Of a stretch of 64,000 nt of DNA, positions 46,307-54,478 are shown one piece after another. Under the pieces are notes generated by a model that ran no database searches, had not been told where the DNA came from, and was given only the letters and a program-made list of their open reading frames with translations. A program made the translations under genes and the position numbers. Every line of letters begins with the position of its first letter. The stretch's first letter is position 1. Source of the DNA: Achromobacter pestifer (lineage in GTDB: Bacteria > Pseudomonadota > Gammaproteobacteria > Burkholderiales > Burkholderiaceae_B). The DNA lies in contig NZ_CADIJX010000002.1 in NCBI RefSeq assembly GCF_902859625.1, forward strand, positions 62,001 through 126,000, given 5' to 3'.

Positions 46307-46336
46307 ATCCTAGCGGCTATTGGCTGTGCAGGTCAA
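46307..46336 (-). promoter_or_regulatory. Promoter of the cysS leader
   Basis: -35 TTGACC (46331-46336), 18-base spacer, -10 TAGGAT (46307-46312). Seven bases then lead directly to the ATG of the leader peptide. Confidence 0.65.
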
Positions 46337-46542
46337 TACTGGCGAATGACCTGACCGGTTTCTGCGATGTATTCCGGGGGACCGTTCGTGGTGTTTAGCT
46401 GCTAAACAGGACGGGGAGGCCTGAAACGGCCAAATGCCGTCGTTCACGAATGGCGGATCTCGACCCGAAGCGGACACTCACAAACTTGCGTGTTGAATCG
46501 GAGCACAGGATCTCTTTGTTATTGCCAAAATGCTGTGTTACG

Positions 46543-47233
46543 TCACGACGCTGCCTGAACAGCGACGAGGAATGGCACAGTGCGCACCTGGCCACCGCCT
46601 TTGTACTGGATCCACAGCGCATACTGACCCGCTCGAGGGGGCGTCGCGTGAAGCACTAGTTCGCCTGGGATAGCAGCCATCGACTCGTCATGCGACCCGC
46701 TTGAGGCGTGGTTGCCGTTCGAAGCGCCACCCCCCCATTGCGTGAGCGTGAACGTAATTGAGATCGTCCATGCTCACGAACACGGCATGCGCCGGCACTC
46801 CGAGATAAAGCCCGACGTCCCCTGCTGGTTTGCCGTCCTTCAGGATCGTCAACGCCATCATGCTCTCGGCTCCAGCTCGGAGAGTCGAGGTGCCCAACTT
46901 AACAGTATAAGGGCCGTCAGATCCTTGTTCGGTATCGACCGGCGATTGTTTTGGCGCAGCTGGGGCCGTGGATGTGCCCACAGGTAAGTCGAAGCGTACG
47001 ACTTGTTGGCCGAGTCCTGACGGCACGGCGTCAGCGTAGACATGATAGGTTCCCGGCTTCGGAAAGCGCATCGTGACCCGAAATCGCCCATCTGGCCCAA
47101 GCTTGCTGGCATGCTCGTGCACGAAGCTCGAGAAATTACTGTCGGTCGCCAACACGTGGAGTTCCTGCGTCAATTCCTCGTCGAAGTGCGTGATTGGCTG
47201 ACCCGTCGTCCGGTCGGTGAAAGCGAAAAGCAA
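46543..47233 (-). pseudogene. Frameshifted secreted-type metal-related protein
   Basis: The intact frame from 47233 contains repeated beta-sandwich-like modules (ELHVLATDSNFSSFVHEHA, FPKPGTYHVYADAVPSG, GKPAGDVGLYLGVPAHAVFV) and a His-rich VHAHAMGG. At a run of seven G (46730-46736) the frame breaks: removing one base restores a continuation through HASSGSHDESM to AGQYALWIQYKGGGQVRTVP and a TGA at 46543. The 5' end is also abnormal: the frame has no ATG, and a stop lies 39 bases upstream of the TTG at 47233, so a signal peptide is missing. Similar proteins occur with copper or other metal genes, which fits the neighbourhood. Confidence 0.7.
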
Positions 47234-47654
47234 TTCGAGGGTGCTGGTTCGGGGTTTTGTTTGTTGGCACTACCTTCGGCGTCGCGAGCCGTTCGCCAAC
47301 GGAGTGTGGGAGCCGAACTTTATGGTTGCTGTCGTCGCTCGTACCTCTTTCCGCTCAATCTGCACGAAGTAAGAGGTTTCGTTCATGCGGGCACTCTCTC
47401 GAGAAGGTCGCTAGTATTGGCAGCTAGTTTCGCGTCGATGCGAATAGTGCTTTCTACGCGTTTCCGCGCCCGATGAGGAAGACAGCCAGTTCATGCGGGC
47501 CTAATTGACCGACACGGGCAGCGAAAATTTCACCCAGGTCTGGACCGCTGCAAAGTGGATGATCTACGATGCGGTCGCGACACTCGCGCCCGCCAAACAG
47601 GATCAGCTGCGGCACATGCTGTGCCGCGGTAACAGGGTTCTAACGCGATTGCAG
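47234..47654. other. Stretch without a convincing gene
   Basis: About 420 bases between the broken gene and copZ. It may include the lost 5' end of the frameshifted gene. A plus-strand frame at 47505-47720 runs over the 3' end of copZ and is not accepted. Confidence 0.45.
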
Positions 47655-47849
47655 TTACTCGGCGCGAGGCGGGAAACCTGCCTCGCGCAGGGCCGTAACA
47701 ATCTGCGCCTCAGAGGCTGAAGTGTCGACTTGGATCAGACGGGTGGGTGGGTCCGCGGTGACGGTGGCGCCTGGATCTACGGACTGAACCGCCTTCGTGA
47801 CGGTACGGGCGCAGCCGCCGCAGGTCATGTCATCAAGATGAAATTGCAT
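47655..47849 (-). CDS. copZ: Copper chaperone / HMA-domain protein
   Basis: A 64-residue ferredoxin-like metal-binding domain with MTCGGC (Cys pair at about 10 and 13), as in CopZ chaperones that carry Cu(I) to CopA. AAGGAGC precedes the ATG at 47849. It has its own predicted MerR-type promoter and lies downstream of the ferredoxin and CueR genes. Confidence 0.88.
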   Translation of the reverse strand: MQFHLDDMTCGGCARTVTKAVQSVDPGATVTADPPTRLIQVDTSASEAQIVTALREAGFPPRAE

Positions 47850-47881
47850 GAAAAGCTCCTTTCGTGTTGGGAATGCTTGGC

Positions 47882-47912
47882 AGTTTGGCGCTTGCTTCGG
47901 TTGGAAGGTCAA
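47882..47912 (-). promoter_or_regulatory. CueR-type promoter of copZ
   Basis: -35 TTGACC (47907-47912), 19-base spacer starting TTCC, and a -10 CAAACT (47882-47887). The TTGACCTTCC block is shared with the copA and RND promoters. The weak -10 with a long spacer fits MerR-type activation. Confidence 0.6.
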
Positions 47913-47972
47913 GGCGAATCGAACCGCCGTCTTGCGGCGGGTGGAATGATCGGGACAAGGGCACGTCGAGGT

Positions 47973-48311
47973 TTAGTGGTTCTCCTTCGCATGGTTGACC
48001 GTGTATTTGGGGATTTCGATTGTCAGGTCTTCGTGGGCCACGATTGCTTGGCAACTCAAGCGCGACTGCGCCTCTAGCCCCCAAGCTCGGTCGAGCAGGT
48101 CGTCTTCACACTCTTCGACCTCATTGAGAGAATGAGAACCCTTGCGTACGATGCAGTGGCAGGTCGTGCACGCGCAACTCATGTCGCACGCGTGCTCTAT
48201 TTCGACGCCATTTTTCAGTAGCGCTTCGCAAACAGAGATGCCGACTGGTACTTCCAAAGTGACGCCTTCGGGGGCAAGGTCGGCGTGGGGAAGTACGGTG
48301 ATTTTGGGCAT
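47973..48311 (-). CDS. fdx: 2Fe-2S ferredoxin (ISC/adrenodoxin type)
   Basis: A 112-residue adrenodoxin-like ferredoxin with the cluster motif CDMSCACTTCHC (C-x5-C-x2-C) and a fourth Cys in RLSCQA. Normally such ferredoxins help assemble Fe-S clusters. Here it sits between CueR and CopZ genes, 11 bases downstream of CueR, probably as part of a copper-stress unit repairing clusters damaged by copper; that role is inference. Confidence 0.88.
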   Translation of the reverse strand: MPKITVLPHADLAPEGVTLEVPVGISVCEALLKNGVEIEHACDMSCACTTCHCIVRKGSHSLNEVEECEDDLLDRAWGLEAQSRLSCQAIVAHEDLTIEIPKYTVNHAKENH

Positions 48312-48322
48312 GCGGTTCTCCG

Positions 48323-48802
48323 TTAATGCGATGGCGAACGCTTGTTCAACCCACTATCGACTTGGCGGCGCAGGTCGGCGTGAATATGCGCTTCGCGCTT
48401 CGGGTCGCCGTGGTCGGGCTGCTCAAGCTTAAGCAATATGGGACAGTCGGGCCGTTCGTCACCGGAGCAGCAACGAATGAGCGTCTTCAGTGTCTCCGAC
48501 ACCTGTTGCATGCTCTCGATCCGCCGGTCCAGCTCGGTGATGTGCGCCTGGGCCAAGCGCTTCACGTCGGCACTCTGACGCGAGTGGTCATTCCACAGGC
48601 TCAGTAATTCACTGATCTCGGCCACCGAGAACCCAAGGTCGCGAGCGCGCCGGATGAAGTGCAGCCGGTGGACGGCGGCCTTGGTGTAGGTGCGATAGCC
48701 CGATTCGGTGCGGTCCGCAGCTGGAATGAGGCCGATTTGCTCGTAGTATCGGATCATCTTGGCTGAGACTTTGGACTCCGTTGATGCTTCGCCAATGTTC
48801 AT
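48323..48802 (-). CDS. cueR: MerR-family copper-responsive regulator (CueR-like)
   Basis: A 159-residue MerR-family activator. The N-terminal HTH (MNIGEASTESKVSAKMIRYYEQIGLI) is followed by a long dimerisation helix. The C-terminal loop has Cys pairs (CCSGDERPDCPIL) as in Cu(I)/Ag(I) sensors. It is 13 bases downstream of copA on the same strand. It probably acts at the four 19-bp-spacer promoters in this segment. Confidence 0.9.
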   Translation of the reverse strand: MNIGEASTESKVSAKMIRYYEQIGLIPAADRTESGYRTYTKAAVHRLHFIRRARDLGFSVAEISELLSLWNDHSRQSADVKRLAQAHITELDRRIESMQQVSETLKTLIRCCSGDERPDCPILLKLEQPDHGDPKREAHIHADLRRQVDSGLNKRSPSH

Positions 48803-48815
48803 GGTTTGCTCCTGA

Positions 48816-51317
48816 TCAATGAGTGGTGCCGGCAGCCGTTGTTAGCGGTGGCTGGAAGCGGCGCAGGCGCAGCGCGTTGCCAAGCACGAACACGCTCGAC
48901 ATCGCCATGGCGCCGGCCGCGAAAACCGGCGACAGCAGCACGCCCCAGGTGGGATACAGCGCCCCGGCCGCCACGGGGATCAGCGCCGTGTTGTAGGCAA
49001 AGGCCCAGAACAGGTTCTGGCGGATGTTGCCGATGGTGGCTTTCGACAGCGCGATGGCGTTGGGCACGCCCAGCAGGTTGCCGGACATCAGGACAACGTC
49101 AGCGGACTCGACCGCGACGTCGGTCCCGGTGCCGATGGCCAGGCCCACGTCGGCCTCTGCCAGCGCCGGAGCGTCGTTGATGCCGTCGCCCACGAACGCG
49201 ATCTGGCCATACGCCGCCTTCAACCGGCGCACTGCGTCCACCTTGCCTTCCGGCAACACTTCGGCCACCACTTCATCGATGCCCAATTGCTTGGCGATGG
49301 CCTGGGCCGTACGGGCGTTGTCGCCGGTGATCATGGCGACCTTCAGGCCAAGTTGATGCAACGCCGCGATGGCCGCGGGCGTGCTGGGCTTGATCGGGTC
49401 GGCGACGGCGATGACGGCGGCCAAGCGCCCATCGATCGCCGCGTACAGCGGCGACTTGCCTTCGTCGCCCAGGCGCTCGGCGGTTTGCGCAAAGCCGCCC
49501 ACGTCCAGGCCCAGTTCACGCATGTAGCGGTCGGCGCCCACTTCCACGCGGGCGCCACCCACCATGGCGCGCACGCCCATGCCCGTGACAGACTCGAAAT
49601 CCGTCATTGCCGGAAGGGCGGCGCCGTCTTCCACGGCGGCCTCGACGATGGCACGTGCGATCGGATGTTCCGACCGCGATTCCACCGCGGCCACCTTCGC
49701 CAGCACCTCGTTGCGGTCGAAGCCCGCAGCGATTTCCAGATCGGTCAGGACAGGCCGGCCTTCAGTCAGCGTGCCGGTCTTGTCCACGGCCACCACCTGG
49801 GCATCCTTGAGCAACTGCAGCGCCTCGCCCTTGCGGAACAACACGCCCATCTCGGCGCCTCGGCCGGTGCCGACCATAATTGAGGTCGGCGTGGCCAGAC
49901 CCATGGCGCAGGGACAAGCGATGATCAGCACCGCCACGGCATTGACCAGCGCAAAGGTCAGAGCCGGCGAGGGCCCGAACACGAGCCAGACCAGGAAGGT
50001 CAGCACGGCGGCGACCATCACCGCCGGCACGAACCACAGCGTCACCTTGTCGACCACCGCCTGGATAGGCAGCTTGGAACCTTGTGCCTGTTCGACCAGG
50101 CGGATGATCTGCGCCAGCATCGTCTGCCCGCCCACGGCGGTGGCACGCAGCGTCAGTGCACCCTTCTGGTTGACGGTACCGCCAACGACGGCGCTGCCTG
50201 CCTCTTTCTCGACGGGAATGGGCTCGCCCGTGATCATCGACTCGTCCACGAAGCTGCGGCCTTCGGTCACTTCGCCATCGACCGGAACCCGCTCGCCAGG
50301 CCGGACTTCCACAATATCGTCCAGGGCCACGTCGCTGATCGGAATGTCCACGACACGGCCATCGCGCGAGACATGCGCAACCTTGGCTTGCAGGCCGACC
50401 AGACGCTTGATGGCCTCGGAGGTCCGTCCCTTGGCACGCGCCTCCAGATACCGCCCCAGCAGGATCAGCGCCACGATGACGGCGGCCGCCTCGTAATAGA
50501 CGTTGACGGTACCTTCCGGCAGCAGGCCCGGGGCAAACGTGGCCACCAGTGAATAGCCGAACGCTGCCGCGGTGCCGACCGCCACAAGCGAATTCATGTC
50601 CGGGGCCAAACGTGCCAGCGCCGGAAAGCCCTTCAGGTAAAAGCGTCGGCCCGGAACGGTCAGCACCAGCAGCGTCAGCGCGAACTGCAAGTACCAGCTC
50701 TCCTGGATGCCGATGGTGTTCATGACCCATTCGTGCATACCGGGGATGATGTGCGACCCCATTTCCAGCACGAACACCGGCAAGGCCAGCACGCTGGCTA
50801 GGATCAGGTCGCGCTTGAGTTCCGCCCGTTCGGCATCCTTCTTTTGCGCAGCAGCTTCTTCAGCGTGCGCGCCGGTATCGACGGGACGCGCCTCGTAGCC
50901 AGCCTTTTCGATGGCCGCGATCAGGTCTTGCGCCGCGGCAACGCCGTGCACTGTGGCACGCTCGGTCGCCAGGTTCACCGTCGCCTGCGTGACGCCGGGC
51001 ACCGCCTTCAGCGCCTTTTCGACGCGGCCCACGCACGAAGCGCAAGTCATGCCCCCGACCGCCAGTTCGACAGTGCCGGCGGGCACGTCGTAGCCCACCT
51101 TTTCGACCGCCTGGATCAACGCCACGCGATCGACCGGGCCGACGGCGACAATGTCCGCGCGCTCGGTGGCCAGGTTTACGGACACCTTGCCGACGCCCTC
51201 GACCTTGGTCAGGGCGGCCTCGACCCGGCCAACGCAGCTTGCGCAGGTCATGCCCTCGATAGGCAGGCTTATCGTAGCGGCGAAGGCGCGAGCGTCACGG
51301 GTACTTGGCATGCTCAT
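48816..51317 (-). CDS. copA: Copper-exporting P1B-type ATPase
   Basis: An 833-residue heavy-metal ATPase in the inner membrane. Two N-terminal HMA domains carry MTCASC (near residues 24 and 90). Eight membrane helices follow, with CPC in [13 protein letters not shown], the phosphorylation site [19 protein letters not shown] and [10 protein letters not shown]. It exports Cu(I), possibly Ag(I), at the cost of ATP. GGGAGC precedes the ATG. Its promoter has the CueR-type 19-base spacer. It is the first gene of a unit with cueR and fdx. Confidence 0.96.
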   Translation of the reverse strand: MSMPSTRDARAFAATISLPIEGMTCASCVGRVEAALTKVEGVGKVSVNLATERADIVAVGPVDRVALIQAVEKVGYDVPAGTVELAVGGMTCASCVGRVEKALKAVPGVTQATVNLATERATVHGVAAAQDLIAAIEKAGYEARPVDTGAHAEEAAAQKKDAERAELKRDLILASVLALPVFVLEMGSHIIPGMHEWVMNTIGIQESWYLQFALTLLVLTVPGRRFYLKGFPALARLAPDMNSLVAVGTAAAFGYSLVATFAPGLLPEGTVNVYYEAAAVIVALILLGRYLEARAKGRTSEAIKRLVGLQAKVAHVSRDGRVVDIPISDVALDDIVEVRPGERVPVDGEVTEGRSFVDESMITGEPIPVEKEAGSAVVGGTVNQKGALTLRATAVGGQTMLAQIIRLVEQAQGSKLPIQAVVDKVTLWFVPAVMVAAVLTFLVWLVFGPSPALTFALVNAVAVLIIACPCAMGLATPTSIMVGTGRGAEMGVLFRKGEALQLLKDAQVVAVDKTGTLTEGRPVLTDLEIAAGFDRNEVLAKVAAVESRSEHPIARAIVEAAVEDGAALPAMTDFESVTGMGVRAMVGGARVEVGADRYMRELGLDVGGFAQTAERLGDEGKSPLYAAIDGRLAAVIAVADPIKPSTPAAIAALHQLGLKVAMITGDNARTAQAIAKQLGIDEVVAEVLPEGKVDAVRRLKAAYGQIAFVGDGINDAPALAEADVGLAIGTGTDVAVESADVVLMSGNLLGVPNAIALSKATIGNIRQNLFWAFAYNTALIPVAAGALYPTWGVLLSPVFAAGAMAMSSVFVLGNALRLRRFQPPLTTAAGTTH

Positions 51318-51353
51318 GGCTTGCTCCCATAGTTCAAAGTAGGCATGAGGGAT

Positions 51354-51384
51354 ACGTTAAAGCTTCCAACCTTAGGAAGGTCAA
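51354..51384 (-). promoter_or_regulatory. CueR-type promoter of copA
   Basis: -35 TTGACC (51379-51384), 19-base spacer with the dyad ACCTTCC / GGAAGCT, and -10 TAACGT (51354-51359). This is the standard layout for MerR-type activation. Confidence 0.85.
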
Positions 51385-51394
51385 GCGCATGATT

Positions 51395-52423
51395 TCATTC
51401 CGCCGCTCCGGACGCGGCTTGGTCCTGCGGCGTGAAAAACACGTCGGCGTGCATGTCTTCGGCTTTCAGCCCTCGCGCGAACGCGCTCTCCATGGCCGCA
51501 TCCACCATTGGCGGCGGCCCGGCGACATAGGCCTTCCAGTTGGCGAGATCCGGCAGATCATCCGCGACAGCTTGTGTAACGATGCCCTGGCGACGCGGCG
51601 TGGTCTTCGCCCGGGACAACACGGGGGTAAAGAACAGATTGGCGTTTTGCCGGGCTAGGCCCTCGAAGTGTTCGACAAGGTAAAGATCCCGCTCTGTCCG
51701 TGCGCCAAAATAGATATGGATCGCTTGCCGCACACCATGGGCGAGAGCGGTTTCGACTATCGACTTGATGGGAGCCAATCCAGATCCTCCCGCGACACAG
51801 AGCATCGGCCCGCCGTGATATTCGCGAAGATGCGAAGCACCTCGTGGCGCTTCGAGTGCAACCCGGTCCCCGGTCTTAACGAAAGCATGCACATAGTCCG
51901 AAACCGCGCCGCCTCGCACCCGGCGAATATGGAATTCCAGTTCAGGATCGCCCGGTCGGTTGGCCATCGAGTAACTGCGCGACGGCAGTTCTCCGAATCC
52001 GAGATCGGCATATTGCCCTGCGGAAAAAGCAAGCGCGGCGCCATCCGGACGAATCCTGAAGCGCTTGATGTCGTGGGTCAGGTCGTCAATGGAGACGACC
52101 ATGCCTTGCAACTTTTGAGCCGGGCCTGGAGCGGCTTCGCCCGCAGCCACGACCCAGGCCACCGCGACATCGGTTTTTGGGACCGCTCGGCACGCAAGGA
52201 TGAGGCCGCCGGCCTTCTCCTCATTGGTCAATGCAAAGCGCGAGTGCGGGAGCATCTCGACCTCGCCCTCGATCAAGCGCGATTTGCAGCTTCCGCAGCG
52301 GCCGGAACGACAGCCATGCGGATAGGGAATACCATTTTGAAGCGCAGTCTCAAGAATGGACTGCCCATCACGAGCCGGCAGCCTGGTTCGCGCCTGCCGG
52401 ATATCGACCGTTTTGATGTTCAT
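51395..52423 (-). CDS. 2Fe-2S/FAD reductase (phenol/toluene monooxygenase reductase type)
   Basis: A 342-residue oxidoreductase. The N-terminal plant-type ferredoxin domain has HGCRSGRCGSCKSRL (C-x4-C-x2-C), with the fourth Cys in ILACRAV. It is followed by an FAD domain (RSYSMAN) and an NAD domain (VAGGSGLAPIKSI, YFGARTERDLYL, YVAGPPPMVDAA). Such modules pass electrons from NADH to a monooxygenase or other partner. No oxygenase is adjacent; here it follows a glutaredoxin-like and a DUF305 gene and ends just before the copA promoter, so a redox role in metal stress is likely. Confidence 0.9.
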   Translation of the reverse strand: MNIKTVDIRQARTRLPARDGQSILETALQNGIPYPHGCRSGRCGSCKSRLIEGEVEMLPHSRFALTNEEKAGGLILACRAVPKTDVAVAWVVAAGEAAPGPAQKLQGMVVSIDDLTHDIKRFRIRPDGAALAFSAGQYADLGFGELPSRSYSMANRPGDPELEFHIRRVRGGAVSDYVHAFVKTGDRVALEAPRGASHLREYHGGPMLCVAGGSGLAPIKSIVETALAHGVRQAIHIYFGARTERDLYLVEHFEGLARQNANLFFTPVLSRAKTTPRRQGIVTQAVADDLPDLANWKAYVAGPPPMVDAAMESAFARGLKAEDMHADVFFTPQDQAASGAAE

Positions 52424-52435
52424 GCCTGGGTTCCT

Positions 52436-52708
52436 TCAATCTTCGGCCAGAATGCCCAGCGCCTTCATCAAGCCAGGCTTCTGGCTTTGGAACGTGCCGT
52501 AGAACACATCCTCGCCGACGATCGAAATAGGCGCAACCCGCACGCCCGTGCGCGACTTGGCCTCTGCTGCGATCTCCGGATCGGTGAGGTCACGTTCTTC
52601 AAATGCAATGTGCTGTCGGGATAGCCAATTCTTCAGCGCTAAGCAATCCGGGCACGTTGGGGTGGTGTAGACGAGAAGTCGCGAGGGATATCCGGGCGCC
52701 GTCTTCAT
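52436..52708 (-). CDS. Glutaredoxin-like protein
   Basis: A 90-residue thioredoxin-fold protein with CPDC active site ([15 protein letters not shown]) and [16 protein letters not shown], which matches the cis-Pro region. It reduces disulphides or binds metal. Its ATG overlaps the stop of the DUF305 gene (ATGA), and the 2Fe-2S reductase follows 12 bases later, so the three genes form one operon. Confidence 0.88.
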   Translation of the reverse strand: MKTAPGYPSRLLVYTTPTCPDCLALKNWLSRQHIAFEERDLTDPEIAAEAKSRTGVRVAPISIVGEDVFYGTFQSQKPGLMKALGILAED

Positions 52709-53028
52709 CGCTGGCCCTGCGCGTCGAGCCACTCCCGCATCATTGCGATTTCGCCATCCTGGGCCCGGATCACGGTTTCGGCCAGGGCGCGGACCACCGG
52801 GTCCTTGCCATACAGAAGCGCCACTTTCGCCATGTCGATGGCACCTTGATGGTGAGGAATCATGCCTCGCATGAAATCCACGTCGGCATCGCCCGTGGCG
52901 TCGATCATCATGTCCGCATGCATGCGTTCATTGACGGCGCGGTATGCCTCTGTGGAAGGACTATCGTCGAAGGAAGAAGTGATACTTGCCGCGTGAGAAT
53001 GATGCTCGGCGCTGTGACTATTCTGCAT
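52705..53028 (-). CDS. DUF305-family protein (CopM-like)
   Basis: A 107-residue protein with the DUF305 signature [20 protein letters not shown] and a second Met-rich helix ([10 protein letters not shown]). Family members such as CopM bind copper with Met and His. The N-terminus is His-rich ([10 protein letters not shown]) and lacks a clear signal peptide, unusual for the family, which is mostly exported. It is first in an operon of three genes with a MerR-type promoter. Confidence 0.88.
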   Translation of the reverse strand: MQNSHSAEHHSHAASITSSFDDSPSTEAYRAVNERMHADMMIDATGDADVDFMRGMIPHHQGAIDMAKVALLYGKDPVVRALAETVIRAQDGEIAMMREWLDAQGQR

Positions 53029-53094
53029 GGTTTCTCCAAGTTCTCAAGGTGGGTTCGATAGCTCGAAACGTGTCGGCCTTCAACCGACGGGATC

Positions 53095-53125
53095 AATCTA
53101 TTCTTTCCAACGATTGCAATGTCAA
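53095..53125 (-). promoter_or_regulatory. MerR-type promoter of the DUF305 operon
   Basis: -35 TTGACA (53120-53125), 19-base spacer, -10 TAGATT (53095-53100). It is divergent from and only 27 bases away from the RND promoter. Confidence 0.6.
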
Positions 53126-53152
53126 TACCTTGCAGGAACACATACGAAAGCC

Positions 53153-53183
53153 TTGACCTTCCAGTCGCTGCAATGTCTAACCT
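53153..53183 (+). promoter_or_regulatory. CueR-type promoter of the RND efflux operon
   Basis: -35 TTGACC (53153-53158), 19-base spacer beginning TTCC, -10 TAACCT (53178-53183), 65 bases before the start of the adaptor gene. The TTGACCTTCC block is identical to that of copA and copZ. Confidence 0.7.
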
Positions 53184-53248
53184 CCCGAAAAATCTTGCAG
53201 AGAGGTTTCGGAAAGGCCGACGCCCTGCTGCATGGAAAGGGCTTATTC

Positions 53249-54478
53249 ATGCGTCGAAAATTGAAGATTGCCGTGCTGGCGGGTGTCATCGCGGCAGCCG
53301 GAACCATTGCGTTCGTTCCCAGCAAGGTTTCGGGGGAGGAAGGCAAAGCGCCGGCGCCAATGGGGCCGCAGGTGCCTGTGGCGGAGGTCATTGTGCGCAC
53401 CATCGCGCCGTCGACTGATTTCACAGGATTTCTGAGGGCTCCCAAGACTGTCGAGCTGCGCTCACGCGTGGGCGGAGCCGTCGATGTAGTCAGCGTTCCC
53501 GAAGGTGGCCTGGTACGTAAGGGACAACAGCTGTTCCAGATCGACCCGCGTCCATTTCAAGTCGCGTTAGATACCGCCACGGCTCAATTGCGCCAGGCGG
53601 AGGTGCTGGCCGGCCAAGCCCAGGCCGACTTCGACCGGGCCCATCGGCTCGTATCTACCGGCGCGGTTTCGCGCAAAAGCTACGACGATGCCTTGTCGGC
53701 GCGCAACGCCAGCCAAGCCCAGGTGCAGGTGGCCAAGGCGGCCGTTGCCGCTGCGCGGCTAGATCTCTCCTACGCGCGCATTACCGCGCCGATCTCCGGA
53801 CGTGTCGACCGGGTGCTGGTGACCGAAGGCAATCTGGTCAGCGGCGGTGCGGCGGGCACTGCAACGCTGCTGACCACGATCGTGTCGATCGATCCCGTGC
53901 ACGTGTACTTCGACATTGACGAGGCAAGCTACCTCAACGCTGTGAGACACGCCCGGCCCGATGTCAGCGCCAATCCGGTGCTGCCTGTCGCCGTGGGGCT
54001 GACCACGGACAAGGGCTTCCCCTACACAGGCACGCTCGACTTTGTGTCCAACCAGATCGATCGCAGTACCGGCACGATCCGCGCCCGCGCCGTGATACCG
54101 AACCCCGATGGTCAGCTGGCGCCGGGTTTGTTCGCCCGGGCCAGGCTTGTGACGGGCGACAAGCGACCGGCCATCCTGGTGGACGATCAGGCAGTGGGCA
54201 CTGACCAAGGGAAGAACTATGTGCTGGTCGTGGGCAAGGACAACACGGCCCAGTATCGCGCGGTCGAGCTGGGCCCGATAAAGGAAGGGCTGCGCGTCAT
54301 CAATACCGGTTTGCAAAGTGGCGACAGGATTGTCATCAAGGGGCTGGTGCGCCCCGGCATGGCGGTCCAGCCCCGCCCGGTGCCCATGCAGCAGGCCGCC
54401 GTCTCGGATGCGACCCCGACGCACGCCTCGGCAAGCGCCAAGGCAGACGACACCGGTCCGAGGGAGGCGCGCCAATGA
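53249..54478 (+). CDS. RND efflux periplasmic adaptor (MexE/AcrA-like)
   Basis: A 409-residue membrane fusion protein. N-terminal helix LKIAVLAGVIAAAGTIAFV, then the lipoyl/hairpin region (RSRVGGAVDVVSVPEGGLVRKGQ, helical hairpin about 95-165 with LDLSYARITAPISGRV) and a beta-barrel domain with LTTIVSIDPVHVYFDIDE. It joins the inner-membrane pump to the outer-membrane channel. The start at 53249 is chosen because a signal anchor follows; GAAAGG is upstream. It overlaps the pump gene by 4 bases (ATGA). Confidence 0.93.
   Translation: MRRKLKIAVLAGVIAAAGTIAFVPSKVSGEEGKAPAPMGPQVPVAEVIVRTIAPSTDFTGFLRAPKTVELRSRVGGAVDVVSVPEGGLVRKGQQLFQIDPRPFQVALDTATAQLRQAEVLAGQAQADFDRAHRLVSTGAVSRKSYDDALSARNASQAQVQVAKAAVAAARLDLSYARITAPISGRVDRVLVTEGNLVSGGAAGTATLLTTIVSIDPVHVYFDIDEASYLNAVRHARPDVSANPVLPVAVGLTTDKGFPYTGTLDFVSNQIDRSTGTIRARAVIPNPDGQLAPGLFARARLVTGDKRPAILVDDQAVGTDQGKNYVLVVGKDNTAQYRAVELGPIKEGLRVINTGLQSGDRIVIKGLVRPGMAVQPRPVPMQQAAVSDATPTHASASAKADDTGPREARQ

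Noticed and set aside
47505..47720. 71-codon plus-strand frame before copZ
   Set aside because: It runs over the 3' end of copZ on the other strand and has no supporting motif.
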